Positions 16,505-23,289 of a stretch of DNA of 27,611 bases are shown here, one piece after another (position 1 is the first letter of the stretch; every line of letters begins with the position of its first letter). The DNA comes from an uncultured Bacteroidales bacterium (GTDB lineage Bacteria > Bacteroidota > Bacteroidia > Bacteroidales > UBA932). Under the pieces are notes generated by a model. It was not told the DNA's origin, ran no database searches, and saw nothing but the letters and a program-made list of their open reading frames with translations. The stretch is from assembly GCA_934700615.1 (NCBI GenBank), contig CAKUXR010000034.1, forward strand, positions 1 through 27,611. The letters run 5' to 3'. Made by a program: the position numbers and the translations under genes.

Positions 16505-16665
16505 AGTAACATGAAAAAAATAAGTTGCCTCAGATTAAGAGAAGATTTTCGAGGATAGATCTGTTTTCGAAGAAGGAGTGTACTGGACGTACACGACTGA
16601 TGAGAAAAAAGATATAGACCGAAAAGATTCCTTAAGATGATGCAGGTTATTTTTTGAAGGTTACT
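16505..16665. repeat. Long-hairpin palindromic element, copy 1
   Basis: This 161-bp element has imperfect terminal inverted repeats: AGTAAC then AAAAAAATAA on the left, and TTATTTTTT then GTTACT on the right. The arms continue inward through TTAAG and TTTTCG segments to a central stem GTGTAC/GTACAC with loop TGGAC. Below that stem the strands GAAGAAGGA and GACTGATGA face each other. It is homologous to 22800-22959; the central block from GATTTTCGAGGATAGAT to ATATAGACCGAAAAGA is shared. No open reading frame. It lies in the predicted 5' leader of the nicotinamidase-like gene. It may be a non-autonomous MITE-like element or a structured RNA. Confidence 0.85.
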
Positions 16666-16727
16666 AATAATCATTGGGGATGAGACAATTCGACTGTCGC
16701 TGCCCCGTTAAAAACAAACATTCCATT

Positions 16728-17279
16728 ATGGCAAAACTGAACAAGCCGGCAATCCTCGTTGTGGATATGCTGAATGACTTCGTGACAGGCGCATTGACCT
16801 GTGACAGAGCAAGGGCCATCGTCCCTGCAACTGCAGAACTTCTCGACGCGGCACGCGCTGCAGGCGTTCCTGTAATTTTCTGCAATGACGCACACATCAA
16901 AGGCATTGACCGCGAGCTCACCATCTGGGGAGAACACGCAATCATCGGCACCAAGGGTGCTGAGGTCATTCCCGAACTGAAAGTTTCTGAAAAAGACTTT
17001 ATTGTCCCTAAGCGCAGATATAGCGGATTCTTCCAGACAGACCTCGACATTCTCCTTACCGAACTCGGAGTCAAGACTGTAGTCATGACTGGTCTCCACA
17101 CCCACATGTGCGTAAGACACACTTCGGCAGACGCGTTCTGCCTCGGTTATGATGTTGTCGCAGCCAAAGAGGCCACCGATTCATTCACAGAGGAGGATTA
17201 CAAGAACGGTCTCGCATATCTGAAGACCTGCTACGGCGCTGACGCTTACACAAACAAGGAACTCATCGACATGTTCTAG
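16728..17279 (+). CDS. Nicotinamidase-like cysteine hydrolase (isochorismatase superfamily)
   Basis: A 183-residue cytosolic hydrolase that probably deamidates nicotinamide to nicotinate for NAD salvage. The catalytic triad is visible as Asp13 (VVDMLNDF), Lys95 (FIVPKRRYSGF) and Cys128 (GLHTHMCVRHTSADAF). Potential metal ligands Asp54 and His56 (CNDAH), Glu63 and His70 (WGEHAIIGTKGAE) have the spacing I associate with nicotinamidases, favouring that over isochorismatase; another amidase of this superfamily remains possible. I chose the ATG at 16728 (MAKLNKPAILVVD); an in-frame ATG at 16674 adds 18 unlikely residues beginning nine bases after the palindromic element. It is a single gene with its own promoter and a bidirectional terminator. 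Confidence 0.85.
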   Translation: MAKLNKPAILVVDMLNDFVTGALTCDRARAIVPATAELLDAARAAGVPVIFCNDAHIKGIDRELTIWGEHAIIGTKGAEVIPELKVSEKDFIVPKRRYSGFFQTDLDILLTELGVKTVVMTGLHTHMCVRHTSADAFCLGYDVVAAKEATDSFTEEDYKNGLAYLKTCYGADAYTNKELIDMF

Positions 17280-17298
17280 AGTATTCTGGACATTGCTT

Positions 17299-17337
17299 AA
17301 AAAGGCCGGATGAAAGTCATTTTCACCCGGCCTTTTT
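17299..17337. terminator. Bidirectional terminator between convergent genes
   Basis: AAAAAGGCCGG, with a short inner TGAAA/TTTCA extension, pairs with CCGGCCTTTTT. A-tract and T-tract on either side let it serve both the hydrolase (plus) and the transglutaminase-like gene (minus, stop at 17356). Confidence 0.9.
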
Positions 17338-17355
17338 CATATCATTTTACACGAA

Positions 17356-20028
17356 TCAGATTCCCGCGATTACATTGCGGAGCTGCGATGCGAGAGAGGT
17401 GTTATAGCCGGTAGAAAGGTACACTACCCTGCCGAAACTGTCACACATCGCGATTACAGGCAATGTCTTGCTTGTGCTGTGACAGCCTTCGCAGATCATG
17501 TTTCTGACAGCCGCACCGGAATCGAGTCCAAAGTGGACAAGTTCCTGATTGTCAGCTGTTGCAAGCCTGCCGGCCAAGTTCCTGACATTGTCCACGTTCT
17601 GTCCGAAGACCATCACAGGACGGTCCCAGGCAGCAAGTTCCTTCGCCATTGACTCGAAATCCCTTATGGCATGGTTGCTCGGCTCGTCTCCGTCACCGAA
17701 AACAGCCACGAGGAAATATCCGCGGCCTGTCGTGCTCAGAATTGACTTGGCGGCATCGACGGTACCATCCGCCGTCACCGGCTGGTACAAGGCCTCAGGA
17801 TCCATTGCGCCTATGACGCTGATTTCCTCGCTGGCCTGGCGCATGACAAGGGTAACGTCAGTATTCTTCCCCGGGGCAACATTGAAAGAAACCATTCTTG
17901 CCAGAACCTTTCCGCTTGCGAGACGTGTTCCGCTGGTAAGAAGGTATGAGCCTGCGTCCAGGGTAAACGGCTTGCCGAATGACTTGGCGGAAGCATCAGC
18001 ACCGAGTTCGGTGGCATCGCCTCCCTCAAAATCGAGCAGACGGGTCCTTCCGTTACTTATTTTGCTCAATGTGAAGTGCCTGTAATACTCCGGATTGTCA
18101 AGAGTGCCGGCACCCGGGGTATATTTCAATGTAAATGTTCCCTTCTCTGAAATTCTTCCGACAGAGGAATCGCCCTGCTTTTCCGCAGTAATGTCAATCC
18201 ATTCATTGTCAGTCATATACTGGGCCTTGCCCGTCATCTGGTCCACCCTTGCAGGGATTCCGAAAGTACGCAGGGCGGCGACCATGAAGGTATTGCGTGA
18301 GCGGTTGTCCGCCATCCTCATTCTGAGAGTTCCGGCAGGAGTTGCCTGCAATCTTCTGGAATTCAGGCTGTCGGCAAGAGCCACGCTGTCCCTGGTCCAG
18401 CGGATGATTTCTCCGGCAAGTTTCTCGGCATCCGCCTTCGAGGCAATGTCACGAGGAGTGCCGTTGCTGTAGATGAGATATGAAGCCAATGCCTTTCTGA
18501 TATCCTGATGATATGGCTGGATAAACTCTCCGGAAATACGTGGACAGAGCACATAATTGTAATAGATGTTCTCCCCACGGCTGCTGACCGCATTCCTCGG
18601 AGCCGCTGTCGTCAGAGCATCCATGAGCACCTCACACTTAGTATCACGCAAGTCCTTGCGGCTGAGAGTCTTGAGCATCTCCAGAGCATCTTTCAGCTTA
18701 CCGGCATCATTGGCCTTGGCAATGAACTCCCGCACATCGCGCCAGTTGCCGCGAGCATCTATCAGCTGCCTGCATGCCGCTTCAGCATCCTCCTCCGGCA
18801 ATCCTGGCATTCCGAGACGCTCACTTGCATTGGCCTCCGTCGTGAATGTGGCGACATATGCAAGTCTTATCGAATCCTCCTGAGCGAGTCGCAGCTTGTT
18901 TGCCGCGATGGCTTCCTCGCTTGCTTCCGCCGGAATCCTGCCGGGTGCAGGAGGGTTTATGTCAATGTCAAATTCTATCTTGTCAGCGTCTTTATGGTTC
19001 AATGTTACCGTAACCTCGGCAGTGAGGTCTGCATCCGGATTCTTCACATTTACGTCACCGTCAGATGTAAGTTTTCCTGTTCCGTAAAGTCCTTTGTCTG
19101 AAGCCCATACGAACATGTCACCAATTCCGGAATGAAGCGACGCTTTGCCCTCATCATCGGTCTTCAGAATCACCGCATTGTAGAGTTCGCCGTAATTGTA
19201 TATGCAGAATGAGACATATGCGCCGGAAACAGGTTTCCCTTCAGTGTCAATGACAGTAACGATGTTGCGTCTCGTCCTGACGTAATTCCCTATGACATTG
19301 ATCTCAGTGAAATTCTTCGTGCGTCTGATGACATCCTCCGGTCCGCGGTAGTCTCCGAGAACGAGGGTATGCATCAGCATAGCCCTTGCCGCAGGCTCAT
19401 TGAACCATGCCATATTCAGTTCAGGCTCAGGTTCGCAGGCTCCGAGGAAGGACCACTTTCCGTCAGTCCAGACCTCAACCCATGCGTGGTTGTCATCGGT
19501 ATGTGCCCAACGCGGCGTATATACCTGACGGGCAGGGATTCCCATCGTACGCATAGCGGCCACTGTGAATGTGGACTCCTCTCCGCATCTTCCCTCGCCG
19601 TTAAGCATTGACGCGATCGGTGAAGATGTTCTCGCATCTGACGGAGTATAAGTCACTTTCTCATGACACCAGTGATTGATTTCCAATGCGGCATCATGCA
19701 TTGACATTCCTGCCACTCGAGCCTTGAGCGTATCGTAATACATCATCCTGAACTCGTCGAGTCTCTCATTGTTCACACGCACAGGCAGCACGAAATGCCT
19801 GAAAAGCTGGTCAGGGACCTGCTTGCCCCACGGCATTTCACGGCGGGCCTTCAGCGCCACTTCAGTATTCTGCCTGAAGAAATCCTCGCTGTAATCCGCC
19901 TTGTCGGCCAGATTCATGTACTCATAGAGAAAATCCATCGCCTCGTCCGTCTGCCTTTCCGCCTTTCCGCAGCCTGTCAATGTCATTGCCGCCGCGGCCA
20001 GTGCCATTGCAATATTCTTTAGTGTCAT
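17356..20028 (-). CDS. Transglutaminase-core lipoprotein
   Basis: An 890-residue envelope lipoprotein (MTLKNIAMALAAAAMTLTGC, lipobox Cys20). The first papain-like transglutaminase core lies at about 115-205: Cys148 in GEGRCGEES, His181 in DDNHAWVEVWTDGKW and an acidic residue in the following GACEPEPE. A carboxypeptidase-regulatory-like beta domain follows at about 250-345. A second, degenerate transglutaminase-like region near 580-625 (NRSRNTFMVAALRTFGIPAR, then DNEWIDIT) lacks both Cys and His. The C-terminal 100 residues (VMVFGQNVDN, then CEGCHSTSKTLPVIAM) may be thioredoxin-like; this is tentative. Such proteins may act as periplasmic peptidases or crosslinkers; the substrate is unknown. 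It starts 51 bp after the HAD gene and has no clear promoter of its own. Confidence 0.85.
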   Translation of the reverse strand: MTLKNIAMALAAAAMTLTGCGKAERQTDEAMDFLYEYMNLADKADYSEDFFRQNTEVALKARREMPWGKQVPDQLFRHFVLPVRVNNERLDEFRMMYYDTLKARVAGMSMHDAALEINHWCHEKVTYTPSDARTSSPIASMLNGEGRCGEESTFTVAAMRTMGIPARQVYTPRWAHTDDNHAWVEVWTDGKWSFLGACEPEPELNMAWFNEPAARAMLMHTLVLGDYRGPEDVIRRTKNFTEINVIGNYVRTRRNIVTVIDTEGKPVSGAYVSFCIYNYGELYNAVILKTDDEGKASLHSGIGDMFVWASDKGLYGTGKLTSDGDVNVKNPDADLTAEVTVTLNHKDADKIEFDIDINPPAPGRIPAEASEEAIAANKLRLAQEDSIRLAYVATFTTEANASERLGMPGLPEEDAEAACRQLIDARGNWRDVREFIAKANDAGKLKDALEMLKTLSRKDLRDTKCEVLMDALTTAAPRNAVSSRGENIYYNYVLCPRISGEFIQPYHQDIRKALASYLIYSNGTPRDIASKADAEKLAGEIIRWTRDSVALADSLNSRRLQATPAGTLRMRMADNRSRNTFMVAALRTFGIPARVDQMTGKAQYMTDNEWIDITAEKQGDSSVGRISEKGTFTLKYTPGAGTLDNPEYYRHFTLSKISNGRTRLLDFEGGDATELGADASAKSFGKPFTLDAGSYLLTSGTRLASGKVLARMVSFNVAPGKNTDVTLVMRQASEEISVIGAMDPEALYQPVTADGTVDAAKSILSTTGRGYFLVAVFGDGDEPSNHAIRDFESMAKELAAWDRPVMVFGQNVDNVRNLAGRLATADNQELVHFGLDSGAAVRNMICEGCHSTSKTLPVIAMCDSFGRVVYLSTGYNTSLASQLRNVIAGI

Positions 20029-20079
20029 AAGGGTTAAATTTGTTTATTGTAATAGGAACATTTTATCTTCTCCTAAAGG

Positions 20080-20859
20080 TCATCCGAGAACAAACTTGCG
20101 GATGGCATCGGCAAAGCCGTTTTCATCCACGTGACCTGCGACATAGCCTGCCGCCGCCTTCACATCATCACCTGCATTGCCCATCGCGACTCCGAGTCCT
20201 GCGGCACCGATGAGGGAAATGTCATTACCTCCGTCGCCGAAAGAAATGGTTTCGTCAATGCCGATGCCGAGAAGTTCCGCCACTTCCCTGAGCGCATTTC
20301 CCTTGCTCACACAATTCAGGTCAATGTCAGCGAATCTCGGATGCCACCTGGTAGCATACATGTCGGGAACCTGAGACATGACTATGTTCTGGAGCTCCAG
20401 GTCGAAATATGCCGCCATCTGGCCACATCCGTAAGCATTGAACTTCTCCTCGATGTCGCATACTTCAGGAATCTTGTGGTCGATAGCCTTTGCCAGTTCT
20501 TCCACGGCAGGGGTTATCCTGTTGATGAAAAAGCCTTCGGTAAGTTCCAGGCTCAGGGCGAAACCGTATTCGTCGGACAGCATTGACATTTTCTTGAAAT
20601 TGTCATAATCGATGAAATGCTGTCTGATTATGCGTCCGTCTTTCCAACGGCAGTCCGCACCGTTCAGGGAAATCACCGCATCGTATGGAACATCCTTGAT
20701 GACATCGAAGTCACCATAAGGCCGTCCCGTCGCTATTACTATCTTGACTCCCTGATCATGAGCCTCTTCCAATGCTTCCAGAGTACTCTCCGGGACCCTG
20801 TGCGTACGGAAACTTACCAATGTTCCGTCAATGTCGCTGAATATCGCCTTATATTTCAT
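20080..20859 (-). CDS. Cof-type HAD-superfamily phosphatase
   Basis: A 259-residue cytosolic phosphatase, probably acting on phosphorylated sugars or nucleotides. HAD motif I is FSDIDGTL, with Asp9 as nucleophile and Asp11 as acid/base. Motif II is IVIATGRP with Thr44. The cap domain lies at about 85-185. Motif III is the Lys of CVSKGNAL, and motif IV is FGDGGNDISLI. The length and C2-type cap fit the Cof/YbjI/SupH subfamily, whose members have broad substrates, so no specific reaction is claimed. The stop of the fucosidase gene lies 42 bp upstream. The HAD gene has its own promoter within that gap and probably leads into the transglutaminase-core gene. Confidence 0.92.
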   Translation of the reverse strand: MKYKAIFSDIDGTLVSFRTHRVPESTLEALEEAHDQGVKIVIATGRPYGDFDVIKDVPYDAVISLNGADCRWKDGRIIRQHFIDYDNFKKMSMLSDEYGFALSLELTEGFFINRITPAVEELAKAIDHKIPEVCDIEEKFNAYGCGQMAAYFDLELQNIVMSQVPDMYATRWHPRFADIDLNCVSKGNALREVAELLGIGIDETISFGDGGNDISLIGAAGLGVAMGNAGDDVKAAAGYVAGHVDENGFADAIRKFVLG

Positions 20860-20876
20860 CTGTCCGAAATTTTACG

Positions 20877-20884
20877 CAAAGATA
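20877..20884 (-). promoter_or_regulatory. HAD gene -7 promoter element
   Basis: On the minus strand TATCTTTG is an exact -7 box, followed by C. The upstream -33 position, about 19 bp away, reads TTCT, a weak match that overlaps the end of the fucosidase gene. The start would be near 20870, leaving a very short leader. Confidence 0.55.
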
Positions 20885-20901
20885 AGTAATCCTTGAAAAA
20901 A

Positions 20902-22782
20902 TCAGAACAGACCTATCAATGTCGGATCCAATGATTCTGAAACTATCCTCAGATAACGGCAGCCAACCGGATTATGGAAATGGACATAACGTGGCGAAGG
21001 GTCATTGACAAGATTTCCGAACTCGAAAGACGAGACCTCGGTCCATGAGAGGCCGTCATAGCTTATGCTGACGACGCCGCTGACGATACCCGATTCGGAT
21101 TTTCCGGCCGCCGGATTATAAACGATGCCGCCGAGTCTTCTCTGTCCGCCGAACACAAGGACATTCGAATTTCCCTCCGTTCTCCACGCATTCTTGTCAT
21201 ATTCCTGCAGTTCAGGGGTATCGAAAGGATTTCCATAGAATGGACCCCAATGCGAGTAATGCGCTGACATCTTGGAGATTGCAACCATTGCCCTGGACTG
21301 GAGCAGACGGAAACGGAAAGCATCGGTCTCCATATCATTGACACGAAGGATTCTCTTGTGTCCGATATTCGTCGAAGTCGCGATTTCCTTCCATTCGCCG
21401 TCAATCCGTGCATCCACCGCAAAACGCTCCGCACGCTCGCCGACAGTCGCGATTGCCTCCTGGAGGACGATTCGGTTTATCCAGCGCTTTTCAGGCAAGG
21501 TGACAACGAAATCTTCGCCGTCATTGACCTTTATGTAAGTGTCAATGTCATTGTCGAGCAGCGCTTTCGGGCATTTCGCACCTTCGAGAAGGTCAATGCC
21601 ATAGGTCTCACGGATGCGCCGGCCTGTTTCTTCGAGGACCTCCAGGTCTTTCTCCGGGAAACGTCCCTGGTTGTCAGGCGGCAGATTCAGAAGAAGGATG
21701 GCATTGCCTCCGACTGAACGCTCATATATGTCGAATACATTGTCCGCAGTCCTGGTCTGCTGGTGGGTATTGTCTCTCCAGAACCAGCCGTCACGGATGG
21801 AAACGTCGGTCTCGGCAGGCTGATAATGAAGGTATTTGCCTTCGCAAAGCTGTTCGCGTCCGCCAAGCGGGTCAGCCATCATGTCGCTGTACCAAGTGAG
21901 GGTGTCAGGATTTGCCATGTAAGGAACGACGTTCCATTCTGAGTCTCTGGTATGACCGCCCTCGTTTCCGCACCAGCGCAGGTCTTCCCTGCCGAAGATA
22001 TTGGCCTTCGGAGCCAATGTCCTGATCAGTTCCCGCCATGCATTATAATTGTAAGTCTGGCCTCCTTTGGTCTTCGGATGGGCACCGTCCAGCCAGATTT
22101 CCGAAATCGGGCCGTATTCGGTAAGCAGTTCGAAGAGCTGGTTCAGATAATACTCGTTGTAATCATCGACATTGAACTTGAATTTCGTCTTGTTGCTGAA
22201 CGGACGTCCTTCCACTTCTCGCGGGATGGTCCTGAGTGAAGCCCTGCTGAGATTTCCATACAGACCGTCAGGGCTTTCTATCTGATAAAGGTCTGCAGGT
22301 GAAAGATATATGCCGAGTTCCAGTCCGTATTTGCGGCATGATTCGGAGAGGTCCTTAAGGACATCGCCCTTGCCATCACGGAATTTGGACGACATGATTC
22401 CGTGGTCGGTGTAGCGGCTCTGCCACATGATATAGCCGTCATGATGTTTCGCCGTGAAAATCACCATTTTCATTCCGGCGTCCTTGATCGCCTTGCACCA
22501 TTGGTCTGTATCGAGGGTTTCCAGTGCGAAAGTTTCGGAGGACTCGAATCCGCTGCCCCACTCTTTGCCTGTGAATGTGTTCGGTCCGAAATGGATGAAC
22601 GCGATGAATTCCCTGTCAAGTGCTGCCAGCTGGTTCGCTGTCGGCACAACGTCGGCGGCCTTTTCAATGATGGTTTTCGCGTCATCGCCGTCAATCTTCA
22701 CCGTGTTGCAATATTTCCTGGTTCCGCATCCGGCAACTGCCGCCAATGCGGCCAAAATAGTGATTGTCTTTCTGATATGCAT
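20902..22782 (-). CDS. Alpha-L-fucosidase lipoprotein (GH29)
   Basis: A 626-residue glycosidase exported as a lipoprotein (lipobox VAGC, Cys19). It should release alpha-L-fucose from host or plant glycans. The catalytic barrel covers about 45-370: FIHFGPNTFTG, then the substrate-binding FTAKHHDGYIMW at 109-120, and the likely nucleophile Asp232 in SEIWLDGAHP. The remainder is a beta-rich C-terminal half. Its last 110 residues (about 515-626) look like a discoidin/F5-8C-type carbohydrate-binding module. GH29 needs a separate acid/base residue that I cannot assign from sequence. The ATG at 22782 gives a proper signal peptide. A palindromic element lies 17 bp upstream, between the start codon and the predicted promoter. 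Confidence 0.92.
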   Translation of the reverse strand: MHIRKTITILAALAAVAGCGTRKYCNTVKIDGDDAKTIIEKAADVVPTANQLAALDREFIAFIHFGPNTFTGKEWGSGFESSETFALETLDTDQWCKAIKDAGMKMVIFTAKHHDGYIMWQSRYTDHGIMSSKFRDGKGDVLKDLSESCRKYGLELGIYLSPADLYQIESPDGLYGNLSRASLRTIPREVEGRPFSNKTKFKFNVDDYNEYYLNQLFELLTEYGPISEIWLDGAHPKTKGGQTYNYNAWRELIRTLAPKANIFGREDLRWCGNEGGHTRDSEWNVVPYMANPDTLTWYSDMMADPLGGREQLCEGKYLHYQPAETDVSIRDGWFWRDNTHQQTRTADNVFDIYERSVGGNAILLLNLPPDNQGRFPEKDLEVLEETGRRIRETYGIDLLEGAKCPKALLDNDIDTYIKVNDGEDFVVTLPEKRWINRIVLQEAIATVGERAERFAVDARIDGEWKEIATSTNIGHKRILRVNDMETDAFRFRLLQSRAMVAISKMSAHYSHWGPFYGNPFDTPELQEYDKNAWRTEGNSNVLVFGGQRRLGGIVYNPAAGKSESGIVSGVVSISYDGLSWTEVSSFEFGNLVNDPSPRYVHFHNPVGCRYLRIVSESLDPTLIGLF

Positions 22783-22799
22783 GTGTCATCAATTTGGTT

Positions 22800-22959
22800 A
22801 GTAAGCGTTAAAAAATAAGTTGGTGAAGATTTGTGATGGATTTTCGAGGATAGATTCATTTTAGAAGAAGGAGTGTGCTGGACGCACACGACTGATGAGA
22901 AAATGAATATAGACCGAAAAGACCCGCAAAGATTCCCAAGTTATTTTTTAAGGATTACT
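22800..22959. repeat. Long-hairpin palindromic element, copy 2
   Basis: A 160-bp homologue of 16505-16665. Its ends are AGTAAGC with TTAAAAAATAAGTTGG, and CCAAGTTATTTTTTAA with ATTACT. The core strands GAAGAAGGA and GACTGATGA are identical to copy 1. The apical stem is GTGTGC/GCACAC instead of GTGTAC/GTACAC, a compensated A-T to G-C change around the same TGGAC loop. The lower stem TTCATTTT/AAAATGAA also shows compensated changes relative to copy 1. No open reading frame. Confidence 0.85.
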
Positions 22960-23004
22960 TAATAGTTTCGCGGCAGATTGCCCGTATGGAAATCGGCCGG
23001 AATG

Positions 23005-23012
23005 CAAAGGTA
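23005..23012 (-). promoter_or_regulatory. Predicted -7 element of the fucosidase promoter
   Basis: On the minus strand TACCTTTG is an exact -7 box. The -33 region is weak (CCTG about 20 bp upstream). A start near 22998 would put the whole palindromic element in a leader of about 215 nt. Confidence 0.5.
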
Positions 23013-23210
23013 CATATTTTTGGCGAGTCTGACAGGATTGGAGGCCAAGCTGACATTTGGTATCATATTCATGCTCCACAGGCGCCAGAATGCGGATTAA
23101 ACAATTTAAATCAAAACTACTTAATAAGTTCGGTTTTTAACCGATATCATTAAAAACAATTTAAGTTTTGAATAAAAACGTTGTATTTTATTCAAAATTG
23201 TAAGAAATAT
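23013..23210. other. Intergenic region upstream of pfl
   Basis: No gene found. It becomes AT-rich towards pfl and holds one small inverted repeat CGGTT-TTT-AACCG (23131-23143), about 70 bp upstream of the pfl -33 box, which could be an operator. Confidence 0.4.
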
Positions 23211-23241
23211 TTTGGAGGTCGATATTTTTTACATAAGTTTG
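23211..23241 (+). promoter_or_regulatory. pflB-pflA promoter
   Basis: TTTG at 23211-23214, a 19-bp spacer and TAAGTTTG at 23234-23241 match the full consensus. The start near 23248 leaves about 42 nt of leader. Confidence 0.72.
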
Positions 23242-23289
23242 TAGAAGTTATAACACGGAGAATTGCTCCAATTAACAACAAAATACCTG

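Noticed and set aside
16572..16640. Hammerhead-ribozyme-like core CTGATGA followed by GAAA in the hairpin element
   Set aside because: The bases between the two motifs do not form stem II, two extra bases separate the apical stem from CTGA, and no NUH cleavage site sits beside stem I. The motif is better explained as one strand of the tandem G.A region.
16674..16727. 18-residue N-terminal extension of the nicotinamidase-like protein
   Set aside because: The sequence is Cys/Arg-rich and unlike the family; the ATG at 16728 gives the standard start.
23263..23289. TTG start for pyruvate formate-lyase
   Set aside because: The ATG at 23290 gives the family N-terminus, and the TTG adds only nine unrelated residues.
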